A stretch of DNA of 64,000 bases from an uncultured Clostridia bacterium (lineage in GTDB: Bacteria; Bacillota; Clostridia; UBA1381). This document shows, piece by piece, positions 25,530 to 34,830 of this stretch; positions within the stretch are counted from its first letter, which is position 1; every line of letters starts with the position of its first letter. The stretch is taken from assembly GCA_934501535.1 (NCBI GenBank), contig CAKSUM010000001.1, positions 62,001-126,000 on the forward strand, written 5' to 3'. Under the pieces are notes generated by a model that saw nothing but the letters and a program-made list of their open reading frames with translations, ran no database searches and was not told the origin of the DNA. Both the position numbers and the translations under genes were made by a program.

Positions 25530-25859
25530 TTAAAATACTACAACCAAAAGCATTTTGAATTTTTCTTTGCCGTATACCGCATGCGGATGTCCGGCAGGCA
25601 TAACGATTGACTCGCCCTCATGAATTTCATAATCTGTACCGTCAATCGTGATTTTTCCTACGCCGTCCAGGCATGTGACAAATGCGTCACCGCCCGATTT
25701 ATGTGCACTTATTTCCTCATCTTTGTCAAACGAAAACAGTGTCACGCTTACAGCTCCGTTCTGCGCGAGAGTTTTACTCACAACCTGCCCGTCCTGATAT
25801 GCTACCTGCTCTTTCAGCTTGAGAACCTCTGATTTTGCAATGTTTTTCATTATTTCCAT
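25530..25859 (-). CDS. Small cupin-domain protein
   Basis: A 109-residue single cupin. Cupin motif 1 is seen around EISAHKSGGDAFVTCLDGVG and motif 2 around VMPAGHPHAVYG; the His residues in these segments would hold a metal ion. The start at 25859 follows AAAGGAGA, and longer in-frame starts lack a ribosome site. It follows a nitroreductase gene in the same operon, 71 bases downstream of its stop, and ends at a terminator. Proteins of this type (often with a conserved N-terminal KEQVAYQDGQVVSKTL segment) are common in gut anaerobes; the reaction or ligand is unknown. Confidence 0.85.
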   Translation of the reverse strand: MEIMKNIAKSEVLKLKEQVAYQDGQVVSKTLAQNGAVSVTLFSFDKDEEISAHKSGGDAFVTCLDGVGKITIDGTDYEIHEGESIVMPAGHPHAVYGKEKFKMLLVVVF

Positions 25860-25930
25860 TGTCTTTCTCCTTTCCTTCACCTTATTGTTTGCACATTTAC
25901 CGCATATCATTACAGTTTTTTATTTATCCG

Positions 25931-26443
25931 TTATATCTTGTAAATATAGTTGCTTTTCCTCGGTTTTTCGGGTGATTTTTCACCGTAGCCCAATACGCAG
26001 TGACCAATTCCCTCATAATCTCCGACAATGCCCCATTCGGCAAGCAGCTTTTTACCTTCTTCGCTTTCAAATTCCTCTTTTGCGCGGTGAATCCAGCAGG
26101 ACTGTATTCCCTCTGCCTCCGCCGCATTCATGAGGTTTCCCATTACAAGCGAACCGTCATACAGATATGTCGGAACATTTTTGTCCGCAAGGACAACAAT
26201 AACCGTTTTTGCACCGTAAAACGGGTCTATAGCGGCACCCATTACAGCCGCATTCATCTGTGAAAGTTTTTGTACCGTCTTTTCATCGCGCACGGCAACC
26301 ATAATCGGCGACTGTGCTCCGCGCCCGGTAGGTGCATTCATGCCTGCTTTCAAAATTATATCAAGCTTATCCTCCGGGATTTGCCGCCCGTCAAATTTTT
26401 TACACGAGCGCCGTGAATTTAAAACTTCAATTGCATCTCTCAT
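25931..26443 (-). CDS. Nitroreductase family protein
   Basis: An FMN-dependent oxidoreductase of 170 residues. The N-terminal NSRRSCKKFDGRQIPED is the FMN-phosphate binding signature (RRS and nearby Arg), and GMNAPTGRGAQSPIMVAVRD forms the flavin pocket. The C-terminal end EKPRKSNYIYKI carries the final Lys/Arg region of the family. It is short, like the single-domain nitroreductases found in Clostridia, and probably acts as a homodimer on quinones, nitro compounds or flavin. It is the first gene of a two-gene operon with the cupin gene and has a consensus promoter. Confidence 0.93.
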   Translation of the reverse strand: MRDAIEVLNSRRSCKKFDGRQIPEDKLDIILKAGMNAPTGRGAQSPIMVAVRDEKTVQKLSQMNAAVMGAAIDPFYGAKTVIVVLADKNVPTYLYDGSLVMGNLMNAAEAEGIQSCWIHRAKEEFESEEGKKLLAEWGIVGDYEGIGHCVLGYGEKSPEKPRKSNYIYKI

Positions 26444-26500
26444 ATAATCATTCCTTTCCGAACTGCGGCTTTTTCTGCCATAATCATTTGATTTTACCTA

Positions 26501-26529
26501 ATTATACTCTGCTTTTTATTATTTGTCAA
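26501..26529 (-). promoter_or_regulatory. Consensus sigma-A promoter of the nitroreductase operon
   Basis: On the minus strand TTGACA, a 17-base spacer and TATAAT, about 60 bases upstream of the ATG. Confidence 0.85.
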
Positions 26530-26593
26530 GGATTGAATAAATATCCGCCGCAGCACTTATATTCCATTTGCCGACTTGTCTGCAAAAAAATTC

Positions 26594-26625
26594 AAAATCC
26601 CGAAGCTGCACGCTATCGGGATTTT
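26594..26625 (-). terminator. Terminator at the end of the purine operon
   Basis: AAAATCCCGA and TCGGGATTTT form a 10-bp stem with a 12-base loop. It follows the fhs stop by five bases on the minus strand, and a second T-run (GAATTTTTTT) follows. Confidence 0.88.
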
Positions 26626-26630
26626 GACTA

Positions 26631-28304
26631 TCAGAACAATCCTGTAATTTTTCCGTTGTCATCGACATCAATTTTTTCTGCGGCGGGCTTTTTGGGCAAT
26701 CCCGGCATTGTGAGAATATCCCCGGTCAGAACCACGACAAATCCGGCTCCGGCAGATATTTTTACATTTTTAACCGTGACGGTAAAATCCTCCGGTGCTC
26801 CGAGCTTTGTCGGGTCATCGGAAAAACTGTACTGCGTTTTCGCGATGCATACCGGACAGCTGCCGAACCCCAATTCTTCAAGTCTTGCAATTTGCTTTTT
26901 AGCAGCCGGCAGAACGGTAATTCCGTTGCCGCCGTATACTTTTTTAACAACAGCTTCTATTTTATCCTCAATAGTGCCGCCTATATCATATGCAAAAGTA
27001 AAGTCGCCTTTTTCTTCGCAGAGACGCACCACCTCTTTTGCAAGAGCCTCGCCGCCCTTGCCTCCGTTTGCCCATACTGTTGACAGCACGGTGTTTACTC
27101 CCAATTCACGGCATTTATCTATAATGAAGTTAATTTCCGCGTCCGTGTCGGTCGGGAAACGGTTAACCGCAACAACGCACGGCAGCCTATAGACATTTTT
27201 TACATTGGACACATGACGCAAAAGGTTTGGGATACCCTTTTCAAGTGCGCTGAGATTTTCCTCCGCGAGGTCGGTTTTGGGAAGTCCGCCGTGCATTTTC
27301 AAAGCGCGCACCGTCGCAACTATAACAACAGCGTCCGGCTTGAGTCCTGCCATGCGGCATTTTATATCAAGGAACTTTTCCGCTCCCAAGTCTGCCCCGA
27401 AGCCTGCCTCCGTTACCGCATAATCTCCCATTTTGAGCGCCATTTTTGTTGCCGTTACAGAGTTGCAGCCGTGCGCGATATTTGCGAACGGACCGCCGTG
27501 CACAAATGCCGGAGTTCCCTCAAGAGTCTGAACGAGGTTGGGTTTGAGCGCATCTTTCAAAAGCGCCGTCATAGCTCCCTGAGCTTTAAGCTGACCGCAG
27601 GTTACCGGCTTATCGTCATAAGTATATCCGACAATTATTTTGGATAATCTCTCTTTTAAATCGGTAATTGAATTTGCCAGACACAGCACTGCCATAATTT
27701 CACTTGCAACCGTAATATCAAAACCATCCTCACGCGGAACGCCGTTCGCTTTACCGCCCATACCGTCCACAATAAATCGCAGCTGCCTGTCATTCATGTC
27801 AACGCAGCGTTTCCATGTAATTTTCCGCACATCAATACCAAGCTCATTTCCTTGCTGTATATGATTGTCAAGCATCGCTGCAAGCAGATTGTTCGCCGCT
27901 CCGATTGCATGAAAATCTCCCGTAAAATGGAGGTTTATATCCTCCATGGGAACAACCTGCGCATATCCTCCGCCGGCTGCGCCGCCTTTTATTCCGAACA
28001 CCGGCCCGAGCGACGGCTCACGCAGCGCAACAGCTGCGTCCTTTCCTATGCGTCTGAGTCCGTCGGCAAGACCTATCGTTGTGGTGGTTTTTCCCTCTCC
28101 CGCCGGCGTTGGTGTGATTGCCGTTACAAGAATAAGCTTTCCGTCTTTTCTGTCTGTTTCTTTAAGCAGCGATAAATCGATTTTCGCCTTATATTTACCG
28201 TACTGTTCAATGTATTTTTCGTCTACATGAGCAGTCTCGGCAATTTCATTTATTGGTTTCATTTTGCACTGCTGCGCAATTTCAATATCCGATAAATAAT
28301 CCAT
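26631..28304 (-). CDS. fhs: Formate--tetrahydrofolate ligase
   Basis: Makes 10-formyl-THF from formate, THF and ATP, in the cytoplasm. The 557 residues agree with the family (about 556). The P-loop lies at TPAGEGKTTTTIGLADGL (about residues 64-81). Family landmarks include EPSLGPVFGIKGGAAGGGYA and HFTGDFHAIGAANNLLAA. The ATG at 28304 is chosen over one nine bases upstream because GGAAGG then sits at a proper distance. It is the last gene of the purine operon, 17 bases after purL. Its product is the co-substrate of PurN and PurH upstream, so co-transcription matches supply to demand, and the operon's ZTP riboswitch senses shortage of this cofactor. Confidence 0.97.
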   Translation of the reverse strand: MDYLSDIEIAQQCKMKPINEIAETAHVDEKYIEQYGKYKAKIDLSLLKETDRKDGKLILVTAITPTPAGEGKTTTTIGLADGLRRIGKDAAVALREPSLGPVFGIKGGAAGGGYAQVVPMEDINLHFTGDFHAIGAANNLLAAMLDNHIQQGNELGIDVRKITWKRCVDMNDRQLRFIVDGMGGKANGVPREDGFDITVASEIMAVLCLANSITDLKERLSKIIVGYTYDDKPVTCGQLKAQGAMTALLKDALKPNLVQTLEGTPAFVHGGPFANIAHGCNSVTATKMALKMGDYAVTEAGFGADLGAEKFLDIKCRMAGLKPDAVVIVATVRALKMHGGLPKTDLAEENLSALEKGIPNLLRHVSNVKNVYRLPCVVAVNRFPTDTDAEINFIIDKCRELGVNTVLSTVWANGGKGGEALAKEVVRLCEEKGDFTFAYDIGGTIEDKIEAVVKKVYGGNGITVLPAAKKQIARLEELGFGSCPVCIAKTQYSFSDDPTKLGAPEDFTVTVKNVKISAGAGFVVVLTGDILTMPGLPKKPAAEKIDVDDNGKITGLF

Positions 28305-28321
28305 GATATACATTCCTTCCT

Positions 28322-31300
28322 TTATTTGAAAAATTTCACCGCGGCGCGGAACATTCCTATGTCATAATTACCCGGAACATTTTTGTAAAGACCGCTGCCG
28401 ATTCGCTCACTGTGTCCCATTTTTCCGAAAACTCTGCCGTCGGGCGAAGTTATGCCCTCAATCGCATATACCGACCCGTTCGGATTAAAGCGAATATCCC
28501 CGGTTGCATTTCCGTCAAAATCCACATACTGCGTCGCAATCTGCCCGTTTTCGGCAAGCTGTCTTACCGTGTTTTCATCTGCCAAAAACCGTCCTTCGCC
28601 GTGCGAAATCGGCACACTGTAAATTTCACCCGGATTTGTAAGGGACAGCCACGGCGATTTATTCGATGCAATACGCGTACGCACTATTTTGGACTGATGC
28701 CTTGCGATTGTGTTGAACGTGAGCGTAGGACAATTTTCGTCCGTATCGATAATTTTGCCGTACGGTACAAGCCCGAGCTTTATGAGAGCCTGGAAACCGT
28801 TGCATATACCGCACATCAATCCGCCGCGGTTATCGAGCAGCTCGGTTGCCGCGTTTTTCACCGCCGCGCTGCGGAAAAATGCCGTAATAAACTTTCCGCT
28901 GCCGTCCGGTTCGTCGCCGCCGGAAAATCCGCCCGGAATAAATACTGCCTGCGCCGTTTTCAGCTTTTGCGCAAATAGTTCCGTGCTGCGGCTTATTCCC
29001 TCCGCCGACAAATTGTTTATAACCACAATTTCCGGCTCCGCACCGGCGTCACTTACCGCTTTTGCGCTGTCATATTCACAGTTCGTACCCGGGAATGCCG
29101 GAATAAGTATTTTCGGTTTCGCGGTTTTTATTGCGCATGAATTGTGCACCTTTGCATTAAAAGTAAAGTTTTCCGTCTGGATTTTTTCGCTCGGGATATT
29201 GCAGCTGTACACACTTTCCAGCTTGTTCTCATATATTTCCGACAGCTGCGAAAGCAAAATTTCATCATTTCCGCGCGCAATTATCGGTTCATCGGTTACG
29301 GTTCCGATTACACCGTCCATATCCTCCGTAACTTCAAGCAGGAATGACGCATAACTGTAGCCGAAAAGCATTTCATTAGTCACATTTTCCGCAATGCGGC
29401 ACCCAAGTCCGTTACCCATGCACATTTTCATAATCGCCTCCGCTATGCCGCCCATTCCGGGGGTATAGCACGATACAGCCTTTCCGCTGTGGATAAGCTT
29501 CGTGACGCGGCTGAATACATTCATAAGCGATTTTGTTTCCGGGAGTCCGTTTTCATCATATTCCGGCGAAACAAGCATCAGTCTGTTTCCGGCTTTTTTA
29601 AATTCCGGTGAAACAATATCTTTCGTTTTTGCCGTCGTTACCGCGAACGAAACCAGCGTGGGCGGAACATCAAGTTTTTCAAATGAGCCGCTCATTGAGT
29701 CCTTGCCGCCGATTGAGCCGATTTTAAGTTCCATCTGTGCACGGAATGCGCCCAAAAGCGCGGCAAGCGGTTTTCCCCAGCGCTTTTCGTCCTTTCGCGG
29801 ACTTTCAAAGTATTCCTGGAATGTCAGGTATACGTCTTTAAATTCCGCGCCCGAGGCAATCAATTTGCATACGGATTCCACAACCGCCAGGTACGCACCG
29901 TGAAACGGACTTTTTTCAGATATAAACGGATTGTAACCGAAGGACATCAGCGAGCAGTCATCGGTGTGCTTTTTTTCAACCGAAATTTTCTGCACCATCG
30001 CCTGAACCGGCGTGAGCTGATTTTTTCCTCCGAACGGCATAAGCACAGTTCCCGCGCCTATTGTCGAGTCAAACCTTTCGGATAAACCACGTTTGGAACA
30101 AATATTAAGGTCATCTGCAAGATTTTTATAGTTTTCGACAAATCCGCCGCTTATGTGCTTATTAAACACTTTCGGCGCCTCCGATGCAGCTGATGTGCGC
30201 TTGGGTGCACCGTTGGAATTTAAAAAGTCACGGCTTAAATCAACAATTTTCTTTCCGTTCCAGTTCATTATAAGGCGTTTTTCCGCCTTAATCTCCGCGA
30301 CCGGCGTCGCATTAAGATTTTCGCTTTGTGCGATTTCCAGAAATCTCTCCAGATTTTCCGGCTCGATTACAACAGCCATTCTTTCCTGCGATTCACTTAT
30401 TGCAAGCTCCGTTCCGTCAAGTCCGTCATACTTTTTCGGCACCGCATTCAGGTCAATTTCAAGACCGTCGGCAAGCTCGCCTATTGCCACAGACACTCCG
30501 CCGGCACCGAAATCATTGCACCGTTTTATCATCAGGCATGCTTCTTTGTTGCGGAAAAGCCGCTGCAGCTTTCTTTCCTCGGGAGCATTACCCTTTTGAA
30601 CCTCTGCACCGCAGGTTTCAAGCGAGGAGGCGGTGTGTGATTTTGAAGACCCGGTTGCTCCGCCGCAGCCGTCGCGCCCCGTAGCGCCGCCCAAAAGCAC
30701 AACAATATCTCCCGGCGACGGCACCTCACGCCGAACATTTTCTGCCGGAGCCGCAGCTATCACCGCACCGATTTCCATTCTTTTTGCCGCATAGCCCGGG
30801 TGATATATTTCATCTACAATACCCGTCGCCAGCCCGATTTGATTGCCGTATGACGAGTATCCGGCAGCAGCGCCGGTCACTATTTTACGCTGCGGAAGTT
30901 TTCCTTTTATGGTTTTGGATACAGGCGCAAGCGGATTTGCAGCGCCCGTGACGCGCATCGCGCCGTATACATATGACCGTCCCGAGAGCGGGTCACGGAT
31001 TGCGCCGCCTATGCAGGTTGCAGCTCCGCCGAACGGTTCGATTTCCGTCGGGTGATTGTGTGTTTCGTTTTTAAAAAGCAACAGCCACGGTTCGGTTTTA
31101 CCGTCGGTTTCAATATCAATTTTAACGGTGCATGCGTTTATTTCTTCCGACTCATCAAGCTTATCGAGCATTCCGTGCTTTTTCAGATATTTTACCGCAA
31201 TTGTTGCGAGATCCATAAGGCATACCGGTTTGGTGCGCCCCAGTTCCTTTCTGACATTCAGGTATTCATCATATGCGCTTTGCAAAAGCGAATCCTCAAA

Positions 31301-32008
31301 TTTTACATTTTCCAGCTCGGTCAAAAACGTAGTGTGACGGCAATGGTCAGACCAATACGTATCAATCATGCGTATTTCGGTAATCGTCGGATTTCTGTTT
31401 TCCCTGCGGAAATAATCACGGCAAAACCGAATATCGTCACCGTCCATAGCGAGTGAATATTCATCGATAAAATGCGCCAGCTCTTCATCGTCATATCCGG
31501 TAAATCCGTCCAACGTCTTAACCTCGGTCGGAATTTCGTATTTTATATTCAGCGTTTCGGGCAGCTCCAATGACGCTTCGCGCGCTTCAACAGGATTTAT
31601 TACGTACTTTTTTATTTCTTCAAGCTGATTTTCTGTCAGTTTTCCGTACAGCGCATAAATTTTCGCCGTACGGATAAGCGGTCTTTCGCCGCATGAAATA
31701 ATTTGTATGCACTGCATGGCAGAATCCGCACGCTGGTCAAACTGACCCGGCAGATATTCAACACCGAAAACGGCGGCTGCGCCCGAAAAATCCGGATTTT
31801 CGCATACGGAATCCGTCTGCGGCTCGGAAAATACGGTCTTTTTGGCGTATTCAAATAATTCCGTGCTGATATTTTCCGCGTCATATCGGTTTAAAACACG
31901 AACGTCCTCAAGCTGTGCTATCCCTAAAATCGCACGGCAGTCAAAAAGCAGCGCTTTCGCCTCTTGGGCAAGCTCTTTTTTCTTTTCGGCAAAAACTCTG
32001 TATACCAT
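28322..32008 (-). CDS. purL: Phosphoribosylformylglycinamidine synthase, single-chain
   Basis: Converts FGAR to FGAM with glutamine and ATP, step four of purine synthesis. At 1228 residues it is the large fused form (synthetase plus glutaminase) used by many Clostridia. The synthetase motif THNHPTEIEPFGGAATCIGG-like region is seen as ETHNHPTEIEPFGGAATC (about residue 315). The C-terminal class I amidotransferase has the nucleophile elbow CGICNGFQALIKLG and an upstream FIPGGFSGGDEPD. The two halves of the synthetase core are in the usual order. It begins two bases after the purD stop. No separate purQ or purS is present, as expected for this form. Confidence 0.96.
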   Translation of the reverse strand: MVYRVFAEKKKELAQEAKALLFDCRAILGIAQLEDVRVLNRYDAENISTELFEYAKKTVFSEPQTDSVCENPDFSGAAAVFGVEYLPGQFDQRADSAMQCIQIISCGERPLIRTAKIYALYGKLTENQLEEIKKYVINPVEAREASLELPETLNIKYEIPTEVKTLDGFTGYDDEELAHFIDEYSLAMDGDDIRFCRDYFRRENRNPTITEIRMIDTYWSDHCRHTTFLTELENVKFEDSLLQSAYDEYLNVRKELGRTKPVCLMDLATIAVKYLKKHGMLDKLDESEEINACTVKIDIETDGKTEPWLLLFKNETHNHPTEIEPFGGAATCIGGAIRDPLSGRSYVYGAMRVTGAANPLAPVSKTIKGKLPQRKIVTGAAAGYSSYGNQIGLATGIVDEIYHPGYAAKRMEIGAVIAAAPAENVRREVPSPGDIVVLLGGATGRDGCGGATGSSKSHTASSLETCGAEVQKGNAPEERKLQRLFRNKEACLMIKRCNDFGAGGVSVAIGELADGLEIDLNAVPKKYDGLDGTELAISESQERMAVVIEPENLERFLEIAQSENLNATPVAEIKAEKRLIMNWNGKKIVDLSRDFLNSNGAPKRTSAASEAPKVFNKHISGGFVENYKNLADDLNICSKRGLSERFDSTIGAGTVLMPFGGKNQLTPVQAMVQKISVEKKHTDDCSLMSFGYNPFISEKSPFHGAYLAVVESVCKLIASGAEFKDVYLTFQEYFESPRKDEKRWGKPLAALLGAFRAQMELKIGSIGGKDSMSGSFEKLDVPPTLVSFAVTTAKTKDIVSPEFKKAGNRLMLVSPEYDENGLPETKSLMNVFSRVTKLIHSGKAVSCYTPGMGGIAEAIMKMCMGNGLGCRIAENVTNEMLFGYSYASFLLEVTEDMDGVIGTVTDEPIIARGNDEILLSQLSEIYENKLESVYSCNIPSEKIQTENFTFNAKVHNSCAIKTAKPKILIPAFPGTNCEYDSAKAVSDAGAEPEIVVINNLSAEGISRSTELFAQKLKTAQAVFIPGGFSGGDEPDGSGKFITAFFRSAAVKNAATELLDNRGGLMCGICNGFQALIKLGLVPYGKIIDTDENCPTLTFNTIARHQSKIVRTRIASNKSPWLSLTNPGEIYSVPISHGEGRFLADENTVRQLAENGQIATQYVDFDGNATGDIRFNPNGSVYAIEGITSPDGRVFGKMGHSERIGSGLYKNVPGNYDIGMFRAAVKFFK

Positions 32009-32010
32009 TT

Positions 32011-33282
32011 TTACCCCCTCCTTTCCGCATTAAGTGCCTTAGCGCCGATGTCACTTCTTGAATATGCTCCCTTAAATTTTATTTTCTCCACATTATTATA
32101 CGCTTTTTTTACGGCTTTTTCAAGTGTTTCCGCAACAGAAGTTACTCCGAGAACACGTCCGCCGTCTGTCAGAAGCTTTCCGTTTTCCGTCTTAGCTCCT
32201 GCAATGTAAACACTGTCTGCAGTATCTTCGGGAATGGTAATCTCAAATCCCTTTTCATATTTTTCGGGGTAGCCGCCCGATGCCATGATGACGCAGCAAG
32301 CGCTTTCTTCCGAAAACTCAACTTTGACTTCCGACAGCTTTTGCTCCGTCACCGCCTGCATAACAGACAGCAAATCGGTTCTTAACAGCGGCAGCACAAC
32401 CTGTGTTTCCGGATCCCCGAAACGGCAGTTATATTCTATAACTTTGGGGCCGTTTTCCGTCAGCATCAGTCCGAAATACAAGCAGCCTTTAAAAGTTCGC
32501 CCCTCGCTGTTCATCGCATTAATCGTGGGGATAAATATTTTTTCCATACATTCCGCCGCAATTTTTTCCGTGTAATACGGATTTGGCGCAATTGTCCCCA
32601 TTCCGCCCGTGTTTAATCCGGTGTCATTATCGCCTATTCTTTTATGATCCATCGATGAAACCATCGGAACAACCGTTTTTCCGTCTGTGAAGGAGAGCAC
32701 GGATACCTCAGGCCCTGTAAGAAATTCTTCTATTACAATTGTGTCACCGCTTTTGCCGAATTTTTTGTTTTCCATTATTTCCACAACAGCCGCTTTTGCG
32801 CTGTCCCGCGTTTCAGCTATTATTACGCCCTTCCCGAGCGCAAGCCCGTCGGCTTTTATAACCGCAGGCATCGGCGCAGTTTCCAGATACGCCAATGCGT
32901 CATCTGCATTTTCAAACACTTCATATTCCGCGGTCGGTATTTTGTATTTCTTCATAAGATTTTTTGCAAAAACCTTGCTGCCTTCAATTATTGCAGCATT
33001 CGCTCTCGGCCCGAAACACGGTACTCCCTCTTTCTCAAGTGCGTCCACGCACCCCAGTACGAGCGGATCGTCCGGCGCAACTATCGCATAATCGATTTTC
33101 TTCGCTTTTGCAAATTCTGTGATTTTTTCAATGTCGGTCGCTTTTATATCAACACATTCCGCGTCACGCGAGATGCCCCCGTTTCCCGGAAGTGCATAAA
33201 TCTTTTCTGCCTTCTTGCTTTCCTTGATTTTTTTGATAATAGCGTGCTCACGGCCTCCGCCGCCTACAACCAAAATTTTCAT
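32011..33282 (-). CDS. purD: Phosphoribosylamine--glycine ligase
   Basis: Joins phosphoribosylamine and glycine to form GAR with ATP, step two of purine synthesis. The 423 residues match the family. It begins MKILVVGGGGREHAI, the hallmark PurD N-terminus, followed by an ATP-grasp domain with GLALGKGVIIAE, PEVSVLSFTDG and MGTIAPNPYY, and the magnesium-binding stretch IEYNCRFGDPETQ. The ribosome site is AAGGAGAG. It follows a 342-base spacer that contains the 101-bp tandem repeats, the only large gap inside the operon, and is directly followed by purL. Confidence 0.97.
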   Translation of the reverse strand: MKILVVGGGGREHAIIKKIKESKKAEKIYALPGNGGISRDAECVDIKATDIEKITEFAKAKKIDYAIVAPDDPLVLGCVDALEKEGVPCFGPRANAAIIEGSKVFAKNLMKKYKIPTAEYEVFENADDALAYLETAPMPAVIKADGLALGKGVIIAETRDSAKAAVVEIMENKKFGKSGDTIVIEEFLTGPEVSVLSFTDGKTVVPMVSSMDHKRIGDNDTGLNTGGMGTIAPNPYYTEKIAAECMEKIFIPTINAMNSEGRTFKGCLYFGLMLTENGPKVIEYNCRFGDPETQVVLPLLRTDLLSVMQAVTEQKLSEVKVEFSEESACCVIMASGGYPEKYEKGFEITIPEDTADSVYIAGAKTENGKLLTDGGRVLGVTSVAETLEKAVKKAYNNVEKIKFKGAYSRSDIGAKALNAERRG

Positions 33283-33624
33283 TTGCGACTCTCCTTTTTT
33301 GTGTCCCTTATATGTATATTTTATGTCCCCAATACGTTATATGTCTGTTTAACAAACCACGGCGTGCAGATGCGCTCCGGGGTTTGAAAACGGATAAGAT
33401 ACGGAATTTCACCATTCGTGAATGAGTTAAAATTTCGCAGATTGCCTGTTTGAGAACCGACGGCGTACATGTGTACTCCGAGGTTTGAAAACGGGTGAGA
33501 TACGGAATTTCACCATTCGTGAATGAGTTAAAATTTCGCAGATTGCCTGTTTGAGAACCGACGGCGTACATGTGTACTCCGAGGTTTGAAAACGGGTGAG
33601 ATGCGGAATTTTAACCATTCAGAA
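33283..33624. repeat. 101-bp tandem palindromic repeat inside the purine operon
   Basis: The spacer between purH and purD holds a unit of exactly 101 bp: copy 1 at 33360-33460, copy 2 at 33461-33561, and a partial third copy at 33562 to about 33620. A degenerate fragment precedes copy 1. Copies 2 and 3 are nearly identical; copy 1 has several substitutions. Each unit can form two stem-loops: one from CCTGTTTGAGAACC to GGTTTGAAAACGGG, capped by GTACA-TG-TGTAC, and a second, CGGAATTT...AAATTTCG, capped by CATTC-GT-GAATG. Because 101 is not a multiple of three, reading frames across the copies shift, which argues against coding. It looks like an intergenic palindromic repeat element. Confidence 0.92.
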
Positions 33625-34809
33625 TTAGTGATGGAATAAACGCATGCCCGTAACTGCCATTAAAATTCCGTATTTGTCACAACATTCAATTACCAAATCA
33701 TCACGAATTGAACCGCCCGGCTGGGCAATATATTTTACACCGCTCTTTTTTGCTCTTTCAATATTATCACTAAACGGGAAAAATGCGTCCGAACCAAGCG
33801 AAACACCGTCAATTCCGTCAAGATATTCACGAATTTCGGTCTGTGACAGCGGCTCCGGTTTGTGTGTAAAATATTTCTGCCAAATTCCGTCAGCGCATAC
33901 ATCTTCTTCATTTTTATTTATATATCCGTCAATTACATTGTCACGGTCCGGACGTCCTATATCATCGCGGAACGGCAAGGATAAAACCTTATCATGCTGA
34001 CGCAGAAACCACGTATCCGCTTTTGTGCCGGCAAGCCTTGTGCAATGTATTCTTGACTGCTGACCCGCACCAACGCCTACAGCCTGTCCGTCAACCGCAT
34101 AACATACGGAATTTGACTGTGTGTATTTTAGTGTAATGAGCGCTATAATCATATCACGCGCAGCGCTTTCCTGCAAGTCCTTATTTTTTGTAACAATATT
34201 GTTCAGCAGCTCTCTGTTGATAGCAAAATTATTTCTTCCCTGCTCAAACGTTATCCCGAAAACTTGTTTTTTTTCAATTTCCGCCGGAATATAATCCGAA
34301 TCTATCTGCACAATATTATATGTCCCTTTTCGTTTGCTTTTCAAAATTTCAAGCGCTTCGGGTTCATATCCCGGCGCAATAATTCCGTCGGAAACCTCGC
34401 GTTTTATCATCTTCGCCGTTGTGACATCACACACATCGGAAAGTGCAACCCAGTCGCCGAACGAGCACATTCTATCGGTTCCCCGCGCTCTGGCATACGC
34501 ACAGCCGAGCAGCGAATTGTCAAGATTTTCAATATCGTCAACAAAACATGCTTTTTTCAGCTTATCCGAAAGCGGCAATCCAACAGCCGCCGATGTCGGG
34601 CTTACATGCTTGAATGACGCCGCTGCCGGCAATCCCAGCGCCGCTTTAAGCTCCTTGACGAGCTGCCAGCTGTTGAAGGCGTCCAGAAAATTTATATATC
34701 CCGGCTTGCCGTTTAATATGATAATCGGCAGTTCGCTCCCGTCCTCCATATATATCTTTGACGGCTTTTGATTTGGGTTACAGCCGTATTTCAGTTCAAA
34801 TTCTTTCAT
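33625..34809 (-). CDS. purH: AICAR transformylase (stand-alone PurH-type)
   Basis: Formylates AICAR with 10-formyl-THF to give FAICAR. The 394 residues correspond to the C-terminal transformylase domain of the usual two-domain PurH; the N-terminal IMP cyclohydrolase (MGS-fold) domain is missing. It starts ELKYGCNPNQKPSKI, the typical first strand of this form. The catalytic Lys-His pair region is seen at ASFKHVSPTSAAVG, and a second landmark is VGVGAGQQSRIHCTRLAG. The final step is supplied by the adjacent PurO-type gene 21 bases upstream. Such split pairs occur in several Clostridia. Confidence 0.94.
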   Translation of the reverse strand: MKEFELKYGCNPNQKPSKIYMEDGSELPIIILNGKPGYINFLDAFNSWQLVKELKAALGLPAAASFKHVSPTSAAVGLPLSDKLKKACFVDDIENLDNSLLGCAYARARGTDRMCSFGDWVALSDVCDVTTAKMIKREVSDGIIAPGYEPEALEILKSKRKGTYNIVQIDSDYIPAEIEKKQVFGITFEQGRNNFAINRELLNNIVTKNKDLQESAARDMIIALITLKYTQSNSVCYAVDGQAVGVGAGQQSRIHCTRLAGTKADTWFLRQHDKVLSLPFRDDIGRPDRDNVIDGYINKNEEDVCADGIWQKYFTHKPEPLSQTEIREYLDGIDGVSLGSDAFFPFSDNIERAKKSGVKYIAQPGGSIRDDLVIECCDKYGILMAVTGMRLFHH

Positions 34810-34830
34810 GGCAAATCTCCTCTGCTGATT

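Noticed and set aside
33308..33618. Overlapping minus-strand reading frames with a repeated peptide in the purH-purD spacer
   Set aside because: The 101-bp period is not a multiple of three, frames shift between copies, and no ribosome sites occur; it is repeat DNA, not genes.
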